Positions 26,907-34,227 of a stretch of DNA of 50,660 nucleotides are shown in pieces. This stretch comes from Alphaproteobacteria bacterium (GTDB taxonomy: Bacteria; Pseudomonadota; Alphaproteobacteria; Reyranellales; JAQSWP01), in contig JAQSWP010000008.1 in the NCBI GenBank assembly GCA_029266575.1, positions 1-50,660 of the forward strand, written 5' to 3'. Each line of letters opens with the position of its first letter. The stretch's first letter is position 1. The translations under genes and the position numbers were made by a program. The notes beneath the pieces were generated by a model. The model saw nothing but the letters and a program-made list of their open reading frames with translations. It was not told where the DNA came from and did not search any database.

Positions 26907-27524
26907 ATGCCGATCTCCCGTCGCATGCTGCTGGCTGCCGCCCTCGCGAGCGCGCTGCCTTTCGCCGCCCAGGCGCAAAACAGCGCCGCCGACCGCGCCG
27001 ATATCGCGCGCCTGGAGAAGTACATGAACGGCATCACCACGCTGCGCGCCAAGTTCGTGCAGACGGAGGATGACGGCCGCCAGCTCGAAGGCGTGCTGCA
27101 TCTGCAGCGGCCGGGCAAGCTGCGTTTCCAGTTCGTGCCCAAGGGGCCTTACGAGATCATCGCCGACGGCACACGGCTCAACTATGTCGGCGGCGGCGCG
27201 CTGACCCAGGTGTCGCTCGACGCCACGCCGCTTTCGGTGCTGGTGGCGGAGACCATAAAGTTCGACGACCGGCTGCAAATCACCGGCATCGAGCGCGAGC
27301 CGGGCTTCATCGCCGTCAATCTGGTGCAGAAGAAGAATCCCGGCGGCGAGAAGCTGCAGATCGTGTTCGGCGACCGGCCGCTGCAGCTCAAGCGCTGGGC
27401 CATAACCTACAAGAGCGGCCGCACCGTCACGGTCGGCCTGTTCGACGTCGAGACCGGGATCGATATCGATCCCAAGATCTTCGTCTATTCCAACCCGCAT
27501 CTGCAGCAGCGGCAGACGGACTAG
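26907..27524 (+). CDS. lolA: LolA-like outer-membrane lipoprotein carrier, copy 2
   Basis: 205 residues, signal peptide ending AQAQ, then the same opening (LEKYMNGITTLRAKFVQTED) and RPGKLRFQFVPKGPYEIIADG as copy 1. The C-terminal half is more divergent (IEREPGFIAVNLVQKKNPGG). It is a tandem paralogue, so either one copy is a specialised carrier or the two share the load. The stop overlaps the stop of the convergent sterol-desaturase-like gene (CTAG). Confidence 0.87.
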   Translation: MPISRRMLLAAALASALPFAAQAQNSAADRADIARLEKYMNGITTLRAKFVQTEDDGRQLEGVLHLQRPGKLRFQFVPKGPYEIIADGTRLNYVGGGALTQVSLDATPLSVLVAETIKFDDRLQITGIEREPGFIAVNLVQKKNPGGEKLQIVFGDRPLQLKRWAITYKSGRTVTVGLFDVETGIDIDPKIFVYSNPHLQQRQTD

Positions 27525-28321
27525 TCGCGGCCCACGAAGGGCAGCACCACCAGGCGGCCAAAGCTTTCCTCGCGCCGACCCTCGACGCCGATCGGCATGG
27601 TGAGCGAGCGGTGGGTGCGACTGCGGCTGCCGAACAGCCGGTCCCACAGCGACAGTACCGTCGCATAATTCGAATCGGTATCGGCGCGAACCTGGTGGTG
27701 ATGCACCCAGTGGATCGAGGGTGTCACCACGATCCATGACAAGATTTTCTCCAGTCGGCGCGGCAGGCGCAGATTGGAGTGGTGAAACATGGTGCCGATC
27801 AGTACCAGGGTTTCGAATGCCAGGATCGACGGCAGTTGCAAGCCCAGCGGGATCATGATCGCCGCCCGCATGAGCGCACTCAACGCCACCTCGCCGAAAT
27901 GGAACCGTACGGCGGAGCTGGCATCGAGGAACTCGTCGCGATGATGCACCTCGTGGAAGCGCCACAGCAAAGGCACGACGTGATTGGCGCGATGCCACCA
28001 GTAGATCAGGAAATCCAATAGAAGCAGGTCGAGCAGCAGGCCGGTGGCGCCGCTCCACCAGCCAGGCCGCCATGCGCCCAAGGCCGGGAAAGCCGTGGCG
28101 GCAGCCTGTGTCAAAGGCAGGACAATCGCCAGCGACAGCAGGACGTTCAGCATCCAGAAACCGGCATTGCGCAGCAGGCGGCGCCAGCCGGGGCCGGGAA
28201 ACCGTGCTGTCTCGGGTGGAATCGCCGCCGGAAACAGCCGCTCCCCCACCAGCAGCAGCAGAAACCACAGTCCCACCGCCAGCGCCTTGGTTACCGGCGA
28301 CATTGCGAGCAATTCGTCCAT
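27521..28321 (-). CDS. sterol desaturase / fatty acid hydroxylase family membrane protein
   Basis: 266 residues with four or five membrane helices and the His clusters of the di-iron membrane hydroxylase family: HRANH, HEVHH, FHHSN and HWVHHH, in the right order and spacing. Members hydroxylate or desaturate sterols, carotenoids, sphingolipids or alkyl chains; the substrate is unknown. Bacterial members often act on hopanoids or ornithine lipids. No electron donor gene is adjacent. Confidence 0.92.
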   Translation of the reverse strand: MDELLAMSPVTKALAVGLWFLLLLVGERLFPAAIPPETARFPGPGWRRLLRNAGFWMLNVLLSLAIVLPLTQAAATAFPALGAWRPGWWSGATGLLLDLLLLDFLIYWWHRANHVVPLLWRFHEVHHRDEFLDASSAVRFHFGEVALSALMRAAIMIPLGLQLPSILAFETLVLIGTMFHHSNLRLPRRLEKILSWIVVTPSIHWVHHHQVRADTDSNYATVLSLWDRLFGSRSRTHRSLTMPIGVEGRREESFGRLVVLPFVGRD

Positions 28322-28386
28322 ATCGCATCATAGCGAGGAGAGGCGTGAGCGAGGGACAAACATCTCGTGATCGCCAGGAGCGACCC

Positions 28387-29205
28387 ATGACGTCCATCGC
28401 AAGCAAACCCGGTGTCCTGCCGCTGATCGGACTGCCGGCCTGCGTCAAGGAGATCAGCGCCTCGCCGTTCCACACGGTGCAGGAGAAGTACCTGACCGCC
28501 GTGCGCCAGGCCGCCCAATGCGCGCCGCTGATCCTGCCGGCGCTGGGCTGGCAGCGCGACGGCGAAAACGCGCTCGGGCTGGCGCTCGACCCGCTTCTGG
28601 ATGTTCTGGACGGCGTCTTGCTGACCGGCAGCCCCTCCAATGTCGAGCCGCACCACTATCAGGGCGAGGCGATTGCCGGCATCGAGCACGATGCACAGCG
28701 CGACGCCACCACCTTGCCGCTGATCCGCCGCGCCATCGAACGCGGCATTCCGGTGATGGCGATCTGCCGCGGCATCCAGGAGCTGAACGTCGCCATGGGC
28801 GGCACCTTGCATCAGCACGTGCACGAAGTGCCGGGCCGTTTCGACCACCGCTCGCGCGCGCCGCGCGACCGGCCGCTGGAGGAACGCTATGCTCCGGCCC
28901 ATCACGTGGCGCTGAACAAGGACGGCTGGCTGGCGCAGCGGCTCGGCTGCACGCAGATCGTCGTCAATTCGCTGCATGGCCAGGGCATCGACCGCGTCGC
29001 GCCGGGCATGGTGGTGGAAGCCACCGCCGAGGACGGCACCATCGAAGCGGTGCGCCTGCCCTCCGCGCCCGGCTTCGTGCTGGGCCTGCAATGGCATCCG
29101 GAGTACCGCGCCATCGACAACCCGGTCTCGCTCAGCCTGTTCCAGGCCTTCGGCGACGCCGCCCGCGAGCGCGCCGCCCGCCGCCGGCTGAACGCGGCAG
29201 CTTAG
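28387..29205 (+). CDS. class I glutamine amidotransferase-like hydrolase (peptidase C26, PuuD type)
   Basis: 272 residues. The nucleophile elbow is VMAICRGIQELN with C127, and the partner His-Glu lies in LGLQWHPEYR. GVLLTGSPSNVEPHHY near residue 80 is typical of gamma-glutamyl-gamma-aminobutyrate hydrolases (PuuD). It would release a gamma-linked glutamyl group from polyamine or GABA conjugates; no other putrescine genes are nearby, so the substrate is uncertain. ATG 28387 with AGGAG upstream is preferred over the long upstream extension. Confidence 0.87.
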   Translation: MTSIASKPGVLPLIGLPACVKEISASPFHTVQEKYLTAVRQAAQCAPLILPALGWQRDGENALGLALDPLLDVLDGVLLTGSPSNVEPHHYQGEAIAGIEHDAQRDATTLPLIRRAIERGIPVMAICRGIQELNVAMGGTLHQHVHEVPGRFDHRSRAPRDRPLEERYAPAHHVALNKDGWLAQRLGCTQIVVNSLHGQGIDRVAPGMVVEATAEDGTIEAVRLPSAPGFVLGLQWHPEYRAIDNPVSLSLFQAFGDAARERAARRRLNAAA

Positions 29206-29222
29206 ATCAGGTCAGCATTCTT

Positions 29223-29305
29223 TTCCTCGTCCTGAGCCCGTCGACGGACGAGTTGCGCAGGTAACCTTGTGAACCCTCCCCCTTCGACAAGCTCAGGGTG
29301 AGGAA
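29223..29305. repeat. CCTCGTCCTGAGCCCGTCGA inverted-repeat element, copy A
   Basis: An 83-base element with imperfect inverted ends (CCTCGTCCTGAGCCCGTCGA and TTCGACAAGCTCAGGGTGAGG) and a middle containing GTTGCGCAGG. It aligns along most of its length with the copy at 49409-49491, and a degenerate copy lies at 31338-31407. Intergenic, no ORF. Confidence 0.8.
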
Positions 29306-29440
29306 TTTTACTGGGGTCGGCGCGGGTCGCCCGGTCAAGCCGTGCGATGACAAGCAAGTAGTTCGGGCGATGACGAAGAAAAAACCAGGGCGTATAGTTT
29401 GCCCATCAAACAATCCCGCTCGACTAGAGCCGGAGGAAAC

Positions 29441-30487
29441 ATGCAGACCGCGGCGCAGAAGACCGGCGACAACCGGCGCAAGGATTTCTACGGCCGGCTG
29501 GGGCCGCTCAACATGGCGCCGCTGTGGGAGAGCCTGCACCAGCTGGTGCCGCCGCAGCCCAATGCGCCGTACGAAGCAGCCCTTTGGCACTACAAGGACG
29601 TGCGGCCGTACCTGATGGAATCCGGTTCGCTGATCACCGCCAAGGAAGCGGTGCGGCGCGTGCTGATCCTGGAAAACCCGGCCATGCAGGGCAAGGCTGC
29701 GATCACGCCGACACTTTATGCCGGGCTGCAGCTGATCCTGCCGGGCGAGGTCGCGCCCAGCCATCGCCACACTCAATCGGCGTTGCGCTTCATCGTCGAG
29801 GGCAACGGCGCCTATACCGCCGTCGACGGCGAACGCACCACCATGCGCGAGGGCGATTTCGTCATCACCCCGAGCTGGACCTGGCACGATCACGGCAACG
29901 ACAGCGCCGAGCCGATGGTGTGGCTCGATGGGCTCGACATTCCGCTGATTCAGATGTTCAACGCCGGCTTCGCCGAGAACGGCGCCGAGGACGAGCAGGA
30001 AGTCACCCGCCAGGAAGGCGATGCGCTGGCGCGCTACGGCGCGGGCCTGCTGCCGGTGGACTGGAAGCCGAAAACCCGCACCTCGCCGATCTTCAACTAC
30101 CCCTATGCCCGCACGCGCGAGGCGCTGGAGACCATGCGGCGCGAACAGAAATGGGATCCCTGCCACGGGCTGAAGCTGCGCTACGTCAACCCGGCAACCG
30201 GCGAATCGGCCATGCCGACCATCGGCACCTATATGCAGCTCCTTCCCAAGAGCTTCAAAACCGAGCCCTACCGTTCGACCGACGGCACGGTGTTCTCGGT
30301 CGTCGAAGGCAGCGGCAAGAGCCGCATCGGCGACCGCGAATTCATCTGGGGCAAGCGCGACATCTTCGTGGCGCCGAGCTGGCAGGAGATCGTGCACGAG
30401 GCCGACAGCGATGCGGTGCTGTTCTCCTTCTCCGACCGGCCGATCCAGGAGAAGCTCGACATCTGGCGCGAGAAGCGCGGCAAGTAG
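29441..30487 (+). CDS. gentisate 1,2-dioxygenase
   Basis: 348 residues, two cupin domains. Iron ligands in the first cupin are H108 and H110 (PSHRHTQSALRF) with a third His in SWTWHDHGND (about 149). The second cupin (about 255-340) lacks a metal triad, as usual. It opens gentisate to maleylpyruvate. The later steps (maleylpyruvate isomerase, fumarylpyruvate hydrolase) are not in the window. ATG 29441 has GGAGGAAAC directly upstream. fdhD follows 2 bases after the stop. Confidence 0.92.
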   Translation: MQTAAQKTGDNRRKDFYGRLGPLNMAPLWESLHQLVPPQPNAPYEAALWHYKDVRPYLMESGSLITAKEAVRRVLILENPAMQGKAAITPTLYAGLQLILPGEVAPSHRHTQSALRFIVEGNGAYTAVDGERTTMREGDFVITPSWTWHDHGNDSAEPMVWLDGLDIPLIQMFNAGFAENGAEDEQEVTRQEGDALARYGAGLLPVDWKPKTRTSPIFNYPYARTREALETMRREQKWDPCHGLKLRYVNPATGESAMPTIGTYMQLLPKSFKTEPYRSTDGTVFSVVEGSGKSRIGDREFIWGKRDIFVAPSWQEIVHEADSDAVLFSFSDRPIQEKLDIWREKRGK

Positions 30488-30489
30488 AG

Positions 30490-31296
30490 ATGCCGCCTAT
30501 GCCAAGCGTTCAGGCCACGGCCCAATTGGTGCCCGCTGGCGGCCAGGGCGCCAAGACGATCACCCGCGCCCTGCCGCAGGAAGTTCCCCTTGCCTTGTCC
30601 TTCAACGCCGTCACCCATGCGGTGATGCTGGCGACGCCGGCCGATCTGGAGGATTTCGGCCGCGGCTTCGCGCTGAGCGAGGGCATTGTCGCGACCGTCA
30701 AGGAAGTGCTCGACATCGACATCATCGAGCACGAAGACGGCAGCGAAGTGGCGATGACCTTGACCGCCCGCCGCGCCGCTGCCCTCTCCGAACGCCGCCG
30801 CAGCCTTGCCGGACCGACCGGCTGCGGCTTGTGCGGCGTCGACAGCCTGGCACAGGCCAACCGCGCCGTGCCGCGTTTGCAGAAAGCCGCCCGTATCAGC
30901 GAGGCGGCGCTGCGGCGCGGGCTGGCGGCCTTACCACTGCAGCAGGAATTGAACCGCGACACCGGGGCCGTGCATGCCGCGGCGTGGATCGATCTTGACG
31001 GCAATCTCGTTGCCTTGCGCGAGGATGTCGGGCGGCACAATGCGCTCGACAAGCTGATCGGCGCGCTGGCGGCGGCCAAAACTGATTTTAGCCGCGGTGC
31101 GCTGCTGCTGACCAGCCGTTGCAGCATCGAGCTGGTGATGAAAGCCGCCACGGTCGGCATGCCGATCCTGGCCGCGGTGTCGGCGCCGACCGCGCGCGCA
31201 GTCGAGTTGGCGCAGCAAAGCGGGCTGGGCCTGATCGGCCTGGCGCGCGCCGATTCGCTGCTGGTGTTCGCCGGTACACCGTTGGCGCCGGCCTGA
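30490..31296 (+). CDS. fdhD: formate dehydrogenase accessory sulfurtransferase FdhD
   Basis: 268 residues. The conserved CxxC is C112/C115 in GPTGCGLCGVD, corresponding to the two cysteines through which E. coli FdhD passes sulfur from IscS to the molybdenum cofactor. REDVGRHNALDKLIG and the C-terminal SCSIELV/RCSIELVMKAAT block are family hallmarks. No formate dehydrogenase structural genes are present here. The ORF track shows a 590-residue frame from 29524, but that extension is the antisense-free shadow of the dioxygenase gene; ATG 30490 is used. Confidence 0.93.
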   Translation: MPPMPSVQATAQLVPAGGQGAKTITRALPQEVPLALSFNAVTHAVMLATPADLEDFGRGFALSEGIVATVKEVLDIDIIEHEDGSEVAMTLTARRAAALSERRRSLAGPTGCGLCGVDSLAQANRAVPRLQKAARISEAALRRGLAALPLQQELNRDTGAVHAAAWIDLDGNLVALREDVGRHNALDKLIGALAAAKTDFSRGALLLTSRCSIELVMKAATVGMPILAAVSAPTARAVELAQQSGLGLIGLARADSLLVFAGTPLAPA

Positions 31297-31337
31297 AGGA
31301 AGTCGCGGGGGGATTGAATTAGCGGTTGTGGCCGCAT

Positions 31338-31407
31338 GGTTCGCCAGGCTCACCATGAAGGTAGAGGTAGCAACCGCCCTCTTTCCTTCATCCTGAACCC
31401 GGCAAAG
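31338..31407. repeat. degenerate copy of the inverted-repeat family
   Basis: TTCGCCAGGCTCACCATGAAGG and CCTTCATCCTGAACCCGGCAAA pair at about 17 of 22 positions around a shorter middle. The ends resemble the GGCTCAGGATGAGG / CCTCATCCTGAGCC ends of copies A and B. Lies between convergent fdhD and the lipid kinase gene. Confidence 0.5.
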
Positions 31408-31415
31408 GATACGCT

Positions 31416-32348
31416 TCACGCCAGCGCCTTCACCGTCACCGCTTTCGGCAGCACCGTCGCGATCATCGGCAGCCGCCCTACCGTTTCGCCGTCGAGATCG
31501 ACCAGCGCCATCGGCGGACCTTCGACCGCGATGCGCCGGCCGCGCACGACCTCAACCTTGGGGTGCTCGACGTGCCGGCCTTCATAGAGCCAGCTCGGCT
31601 TCTGGAAGATGATGTCGCGGCGGGTGATGTCGCGGAACAGCACCAGGTCGAGCACGCCATCCTCGAACGAAGCGCCCGGCGCCAGTTTCATGCCGCCGCC
31701 GCCGTTGGGCGTGTTGCAGGCCAGTCCGGTGTAGATCGTCACCGTGCGCTGCGGCTGATCGTCGATGCGCAAGCTCGCCTGCCAGTACGGATAGGTCAGC
31801 GTCACTAGCAGCGTCTGGCAGTAATAGGAGAAACGCCCGCCGAGTTTTTTCAGGAAGCGCGAGGCCGAGGTGCGGTAGGAGATTTCCGCCGCCGCGCCAA
31901 AGCAGGCGATGGCATAGCCATAACGCTGCGCCTCGCCGCCCTCGACGCCGGCGCAACGCACGTCGATCAGGTCGATGTTTTTTTTCGCTCCCATCACGAT
32001 GTTGCGGTAGGGCGCGTCTTCGTCTTGCAGCAGCCCCAGCGCCAGGCAGAGCTCGTTGGCCGTGCCGGCCGGAATCGGACACAGCGCCATGTCGGGCCGC
32101 GCCTGGATGCCGTTTTCGATCATGCCGTTGACGACTTCGTTCACCGTGCCGTCGCCGCCCACGGCAATAAACGTGTCGTAGCCTGCCGCCACCGCCTCGC
32201 GCGCCAGCGCCGTGGCATGTCCCTGATGTCGGGTGAAACGAACGGCGAAATCGGGCAAATGCCGGCGCAGCCGGGCATCGATTTCCGGCCAGTCGCGCTT
32301 GCAGCCCCCCTTGCGCGCCGCCGGATTGGCGATCACCACCGCCCGCAT
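31416..32348 (-). CDS. diacylglycerol kinase family (YegS/LCB5-type) lipid kinase
   Basis: 310 residues of the DAGK catalytic fold. The nucleotide site is FIAVGGDGTVNEVVNGM, preceded by the usual N-terminal ANPAARKGG and followed by PIPAGTANELCLALGL. A C-terminal beta-domain covers the rest. It phosphorylates a lipid hydroxyl, perhaps diacylglycerol or a related lipid. ATG 32348 has GAGGG 6 bases upstream; the ORF-track start at 32369 has no ribosome site. Divergent from the MBL-methyltransferase-cyclase operon. Confidence 0.9.
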   Translation of the reverse strand: MRAVVIANPAARKGGCKRDWPEIDARLRRHLPDFAVRFTRHQGHATALAREAVAAGYDTFIAVGGDGTVNEVVNGMIENGIQARPDMALCPIPAGTANELCLALGLLQDEDAPYRNIVMGAKKNIDLIDVRCAGVEGGEAQRYGYAIACFGAAAEISYRTSASRFLKKLGGRFSYYCQTLLVTLTYPYWQASLRIDDQPQRTVTIYTGLACNTPNGGGGMKLAPGASFEDGVLDLVLFRDITRRDIIFQKPSWLYEGRHVEHPKVEVVRGRRIAVEGPPMALVDLDGETVGRLPMIATVLPKAVTVKALA

Positions 32349-32450
32349 TTGCGCCCTCGATGCAGCCATACCGCTTTTTTATTTTTCTTGGCCCCGACTA
32401 TATGCCTGAAATCGCCGTAAAGACATCTGCAGCTATATCATGTCGATATA

Positions 32451-32475
32451 TTGACCCAGTAAATATATAGGTCAA
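32451..32475. promoter_or_regulatory. TTGACC-N13-GGTCAA inverted repeat, candidate operator
   Basis: TTGACC (32451-32456) and GGTCAA (32470-32475) are a perfect inverted repeat with an AT-only-like spacer, in a 40-base AT-rich island unlike the GC-rich surroundings. It ends 25 bases before the MBL-hydrolase ATG and overlaps -10-like TATATT (32479-32484). Likely the binding site of a dimeric regulator or a promoter element; no regulator is adjacent. Confidence 0.5.
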
Positions 32476-32500
32476 ATCTATATTGGGGGAGCAAAGCGCT

Positions 32501-33370
32501 ATGGACGGAAATCCGTTTGCGCAGGAGCAGAAGGTGGTTACCAGCAGCACCGATTTTTCGGTCCGCTTCTGGGGCGTGCGCGGCTCTATCGCATGTCCTG
32601 GCCCGGACTTCGTCCGCTATGGCGGCAACACCTCGTGTCTTGAGATCCGGTGCGGCGACAAGCGTCTGGTGTTCGATGCGGGCACGGGCATCCGTGCGCT
32701 CGGCCTGGAGATGGCGCAATGCCGTCCTAACGATCTCGACATCTTCTTCACCCACACGCATTTCGACCATGTCTGCGGCCTGACGTTCTTCTCCTCGCTG
32801 TTCTGCCCCGACAGCACGGTGCGGCTGTGGGCCGGACACCTGGAAGACGAGATGACCTTGCGCGGCGTGCTGACCAATCTGATGATGGCGCCGCTCTATC
32901 CGGTGTCGCTGGAAATTTTCCAGGCCAAGGTCAGCTTCAACGATTTCCGCGCCGGCCAGACCCTGACGCCGCATCCGGGCGTCACCTTGCGCACCGCGCT
33001 GCTCAACCATCCCAACGGCGCCACCGGCTATAGAGTCGAGTTCGGCGGCAAGTCGATCTGCTACATCACCGACACCGAGCATTATCCCGACCATGTCGAT
33101 GAGACCATCGCCGAGCTGGTGCGCGGCGCCGACATCATGATCTACGACGCCACCTACACCGACGACGAATATCCGACCTATCGCGGCTGGGGCCATTCGA
33201 CCTGGCAGGAGGGGCTGAAGCTGGCCAAGGCGGCGGGAGTCAAGCAGTACGTGGTGTTCCATCACGATCCCAGCCACTCGGACGCGTTCATGGACGGCAT
33301 TGCCCGCGACGTCGATCAGGCGAAGCCCGGCAGTGTGGTGGCGCGCGAGGGCATGGTGCTGCGGCCGTGA
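32501..33370 (+). CDS. MBL-fold metallohydrolase (phosphodiesterase-like)
   Basis: 289 residues. The zinc motif THTHFDHVCGL gives H85, H87, D89 and H90; further ligands lie in ITDTEHYPDH and FHHDPSH. The start VRFWGVRGSIACPG and YGGNTSCLEI is the signature of the YycJ/PhnP-like MBL branch, which includes phosphodiesterases. The gene heads a three-gene overlapping operon ending in a nucleotide cyclase, so a cyclic nucleotide or its product may be the substrate; that is inference. ATG 32501 follows GGGGGAG. Confidence 0.85.
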   Translation: MDGNPFAQEQKVVTSSTDFSVRFWGVRGSIACPGPDFVRYGGNTSCLEIRCGDKRLVFDAGTGIRALGLEMAQCRPNDLDIFFTHTHFDHVCGLTFFSSLFCPDSTVRLWAGHLEDEMTLRGVLTNLMMAPLYPVSLEIFQAKVSFNDFRAGQTLTPHPGVTLRTALLNHPNGATGYRVEFGGKSICYITDTEHYPDHVDETIAELVRGADIMIYDATYTDDEYPTYRGWGHSTWQEGLKLAKAAGVKQYVVFHHDPSHSDAFMDGIARDVDQAKPGSVVAREGMVLRP

Positions 33371-34227
33371 ATTTGCGCCTGCTCGGCATGGCGCTGGCGA
33401 CCACCGCTGGAGTCGCGCGCCGCGGCTGGTTCATTCCGCATCGCTACGCCGAGAGCATTCCCGCAGCCGGCGACAATCCCCCCTATGCGCCGCTGCTGAA
33501 GATTTTCGACGGCAACAAGCTCGCGTTCGTGGCGCTGCTCGATGCCATCGAGGCGCTGAAGCCGTCTTTGGCCAGGATCGCGGCGGAGAACGGCAAGCCC
33601 GAAGCGGGCGTGCCCGATCCCCGCTTCGATCAGGGCTGGTTCGCCACCCTCGATGCCGCCGCCGCCTATGCCGTGGTCCACACCAGGCGACCCGGGCGGA
33701 TCATCGAGGTCGGCTCCGGCCACTCCACCCGCTTCATGGCCCGCGCCCTGCACGATTCAGGCAACGAAGCGAAAATCCTGTCGATCGATCCTGCCCCGCG
33801 CGCCGCCATCGAGAACCTGGCGCCGCGCGTGAGCTTCGAGCGGCGCACCGTGCAGCGCTGCGATCCGGCGCTGTTCCGCCAGATCGAAGGCGGCGACGTG
33901 TTGTTCATCGATTCCAGCCACGTGCTGATGCCGGGCAGCGATTGCGATTTCCTGTTCAACCGCATCCTGCCGCTGCTGCCGGTCGGTGCTCTGCTGCATA
34001 TCCACGACATCTTCCTGCCCGACGACTATCCCAAGGCCTGGGCGTGGCGGAACTACAACGAGCAGCAGGGCGTGGCGCCGATGCTGTTGAACGGCTGGCG
34101 GCCGATCTTCGCCAGCCACTATTTGCGCAGCCGCGCGCCAGAAGCGCTGGAGCGCCGCGCCATCAAATCCCTGCCGCGCCATGAAGCCGGCATCGACGCC
34201 AGCCTGTGGCTGGAAAAGTGGAAATAG
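33367..34227 (+). CDS. class I SAM-dependent methyltransferase (Methyltransf_24 type)
   Basis: 286 residues. Motif I is RIIEVGSGHSTRFMA (about 111-125), acidic motif II follows in ILSIDPAPR, and DVLFIDSSHV is the post-motif typical of Methyltransf_24 proteins such as cephalosporin hydroxylase-like enzymes. The N-terminal 100 residues are a helical extension. Substrate unknown. It starts at a GTG overlapping the MBL-hydrolase stop (GTGA) and its own end overlaps the cyclase gene start, so the three proteins are made together. Confidence 0.82.
   Translation: MNLRLLGMALATTAGVARRGWFIPHRYAESIPAAGDNPPYAPLLKIFDGNKLAFVALLDAIEALKPSLARIAAENGKPEAGVPDPRFDQGWFATLDAAAAYAVVHTRRPGRIIEVGSGHSTRFMARALHDSGNEAKILSIDPAPRAAIENLAPRVSFERRTVQRCDPALFRQIEGGDVLFIDSSHVLMPGSDCDFLFNRILPLLPVGALLHIHDIFLPDDYPKAWAWRNYNEQQGVAPMLLNGWRPIFASHYLRSRAPEALERRAIKSLPRHEAGIDASLWLEKWK

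Noticed and set aside
26022-28640. 872-residue minus-strand ORF
   Set aside because: It lies antisense to both lolA genes and runs through the sterol-desaturase gene in another frame; composition is typical of GC-rich shadow frames.
29524-31296. 590-residue open frame running through the gentisate dioxygenase and fdhD genes
   Set aside because: Only the part from 30490 is FdhD; the earlier part is an out-of-frame shadow of the dioxygenase gene with Arg/Gly/His-rich low-complexity composition.
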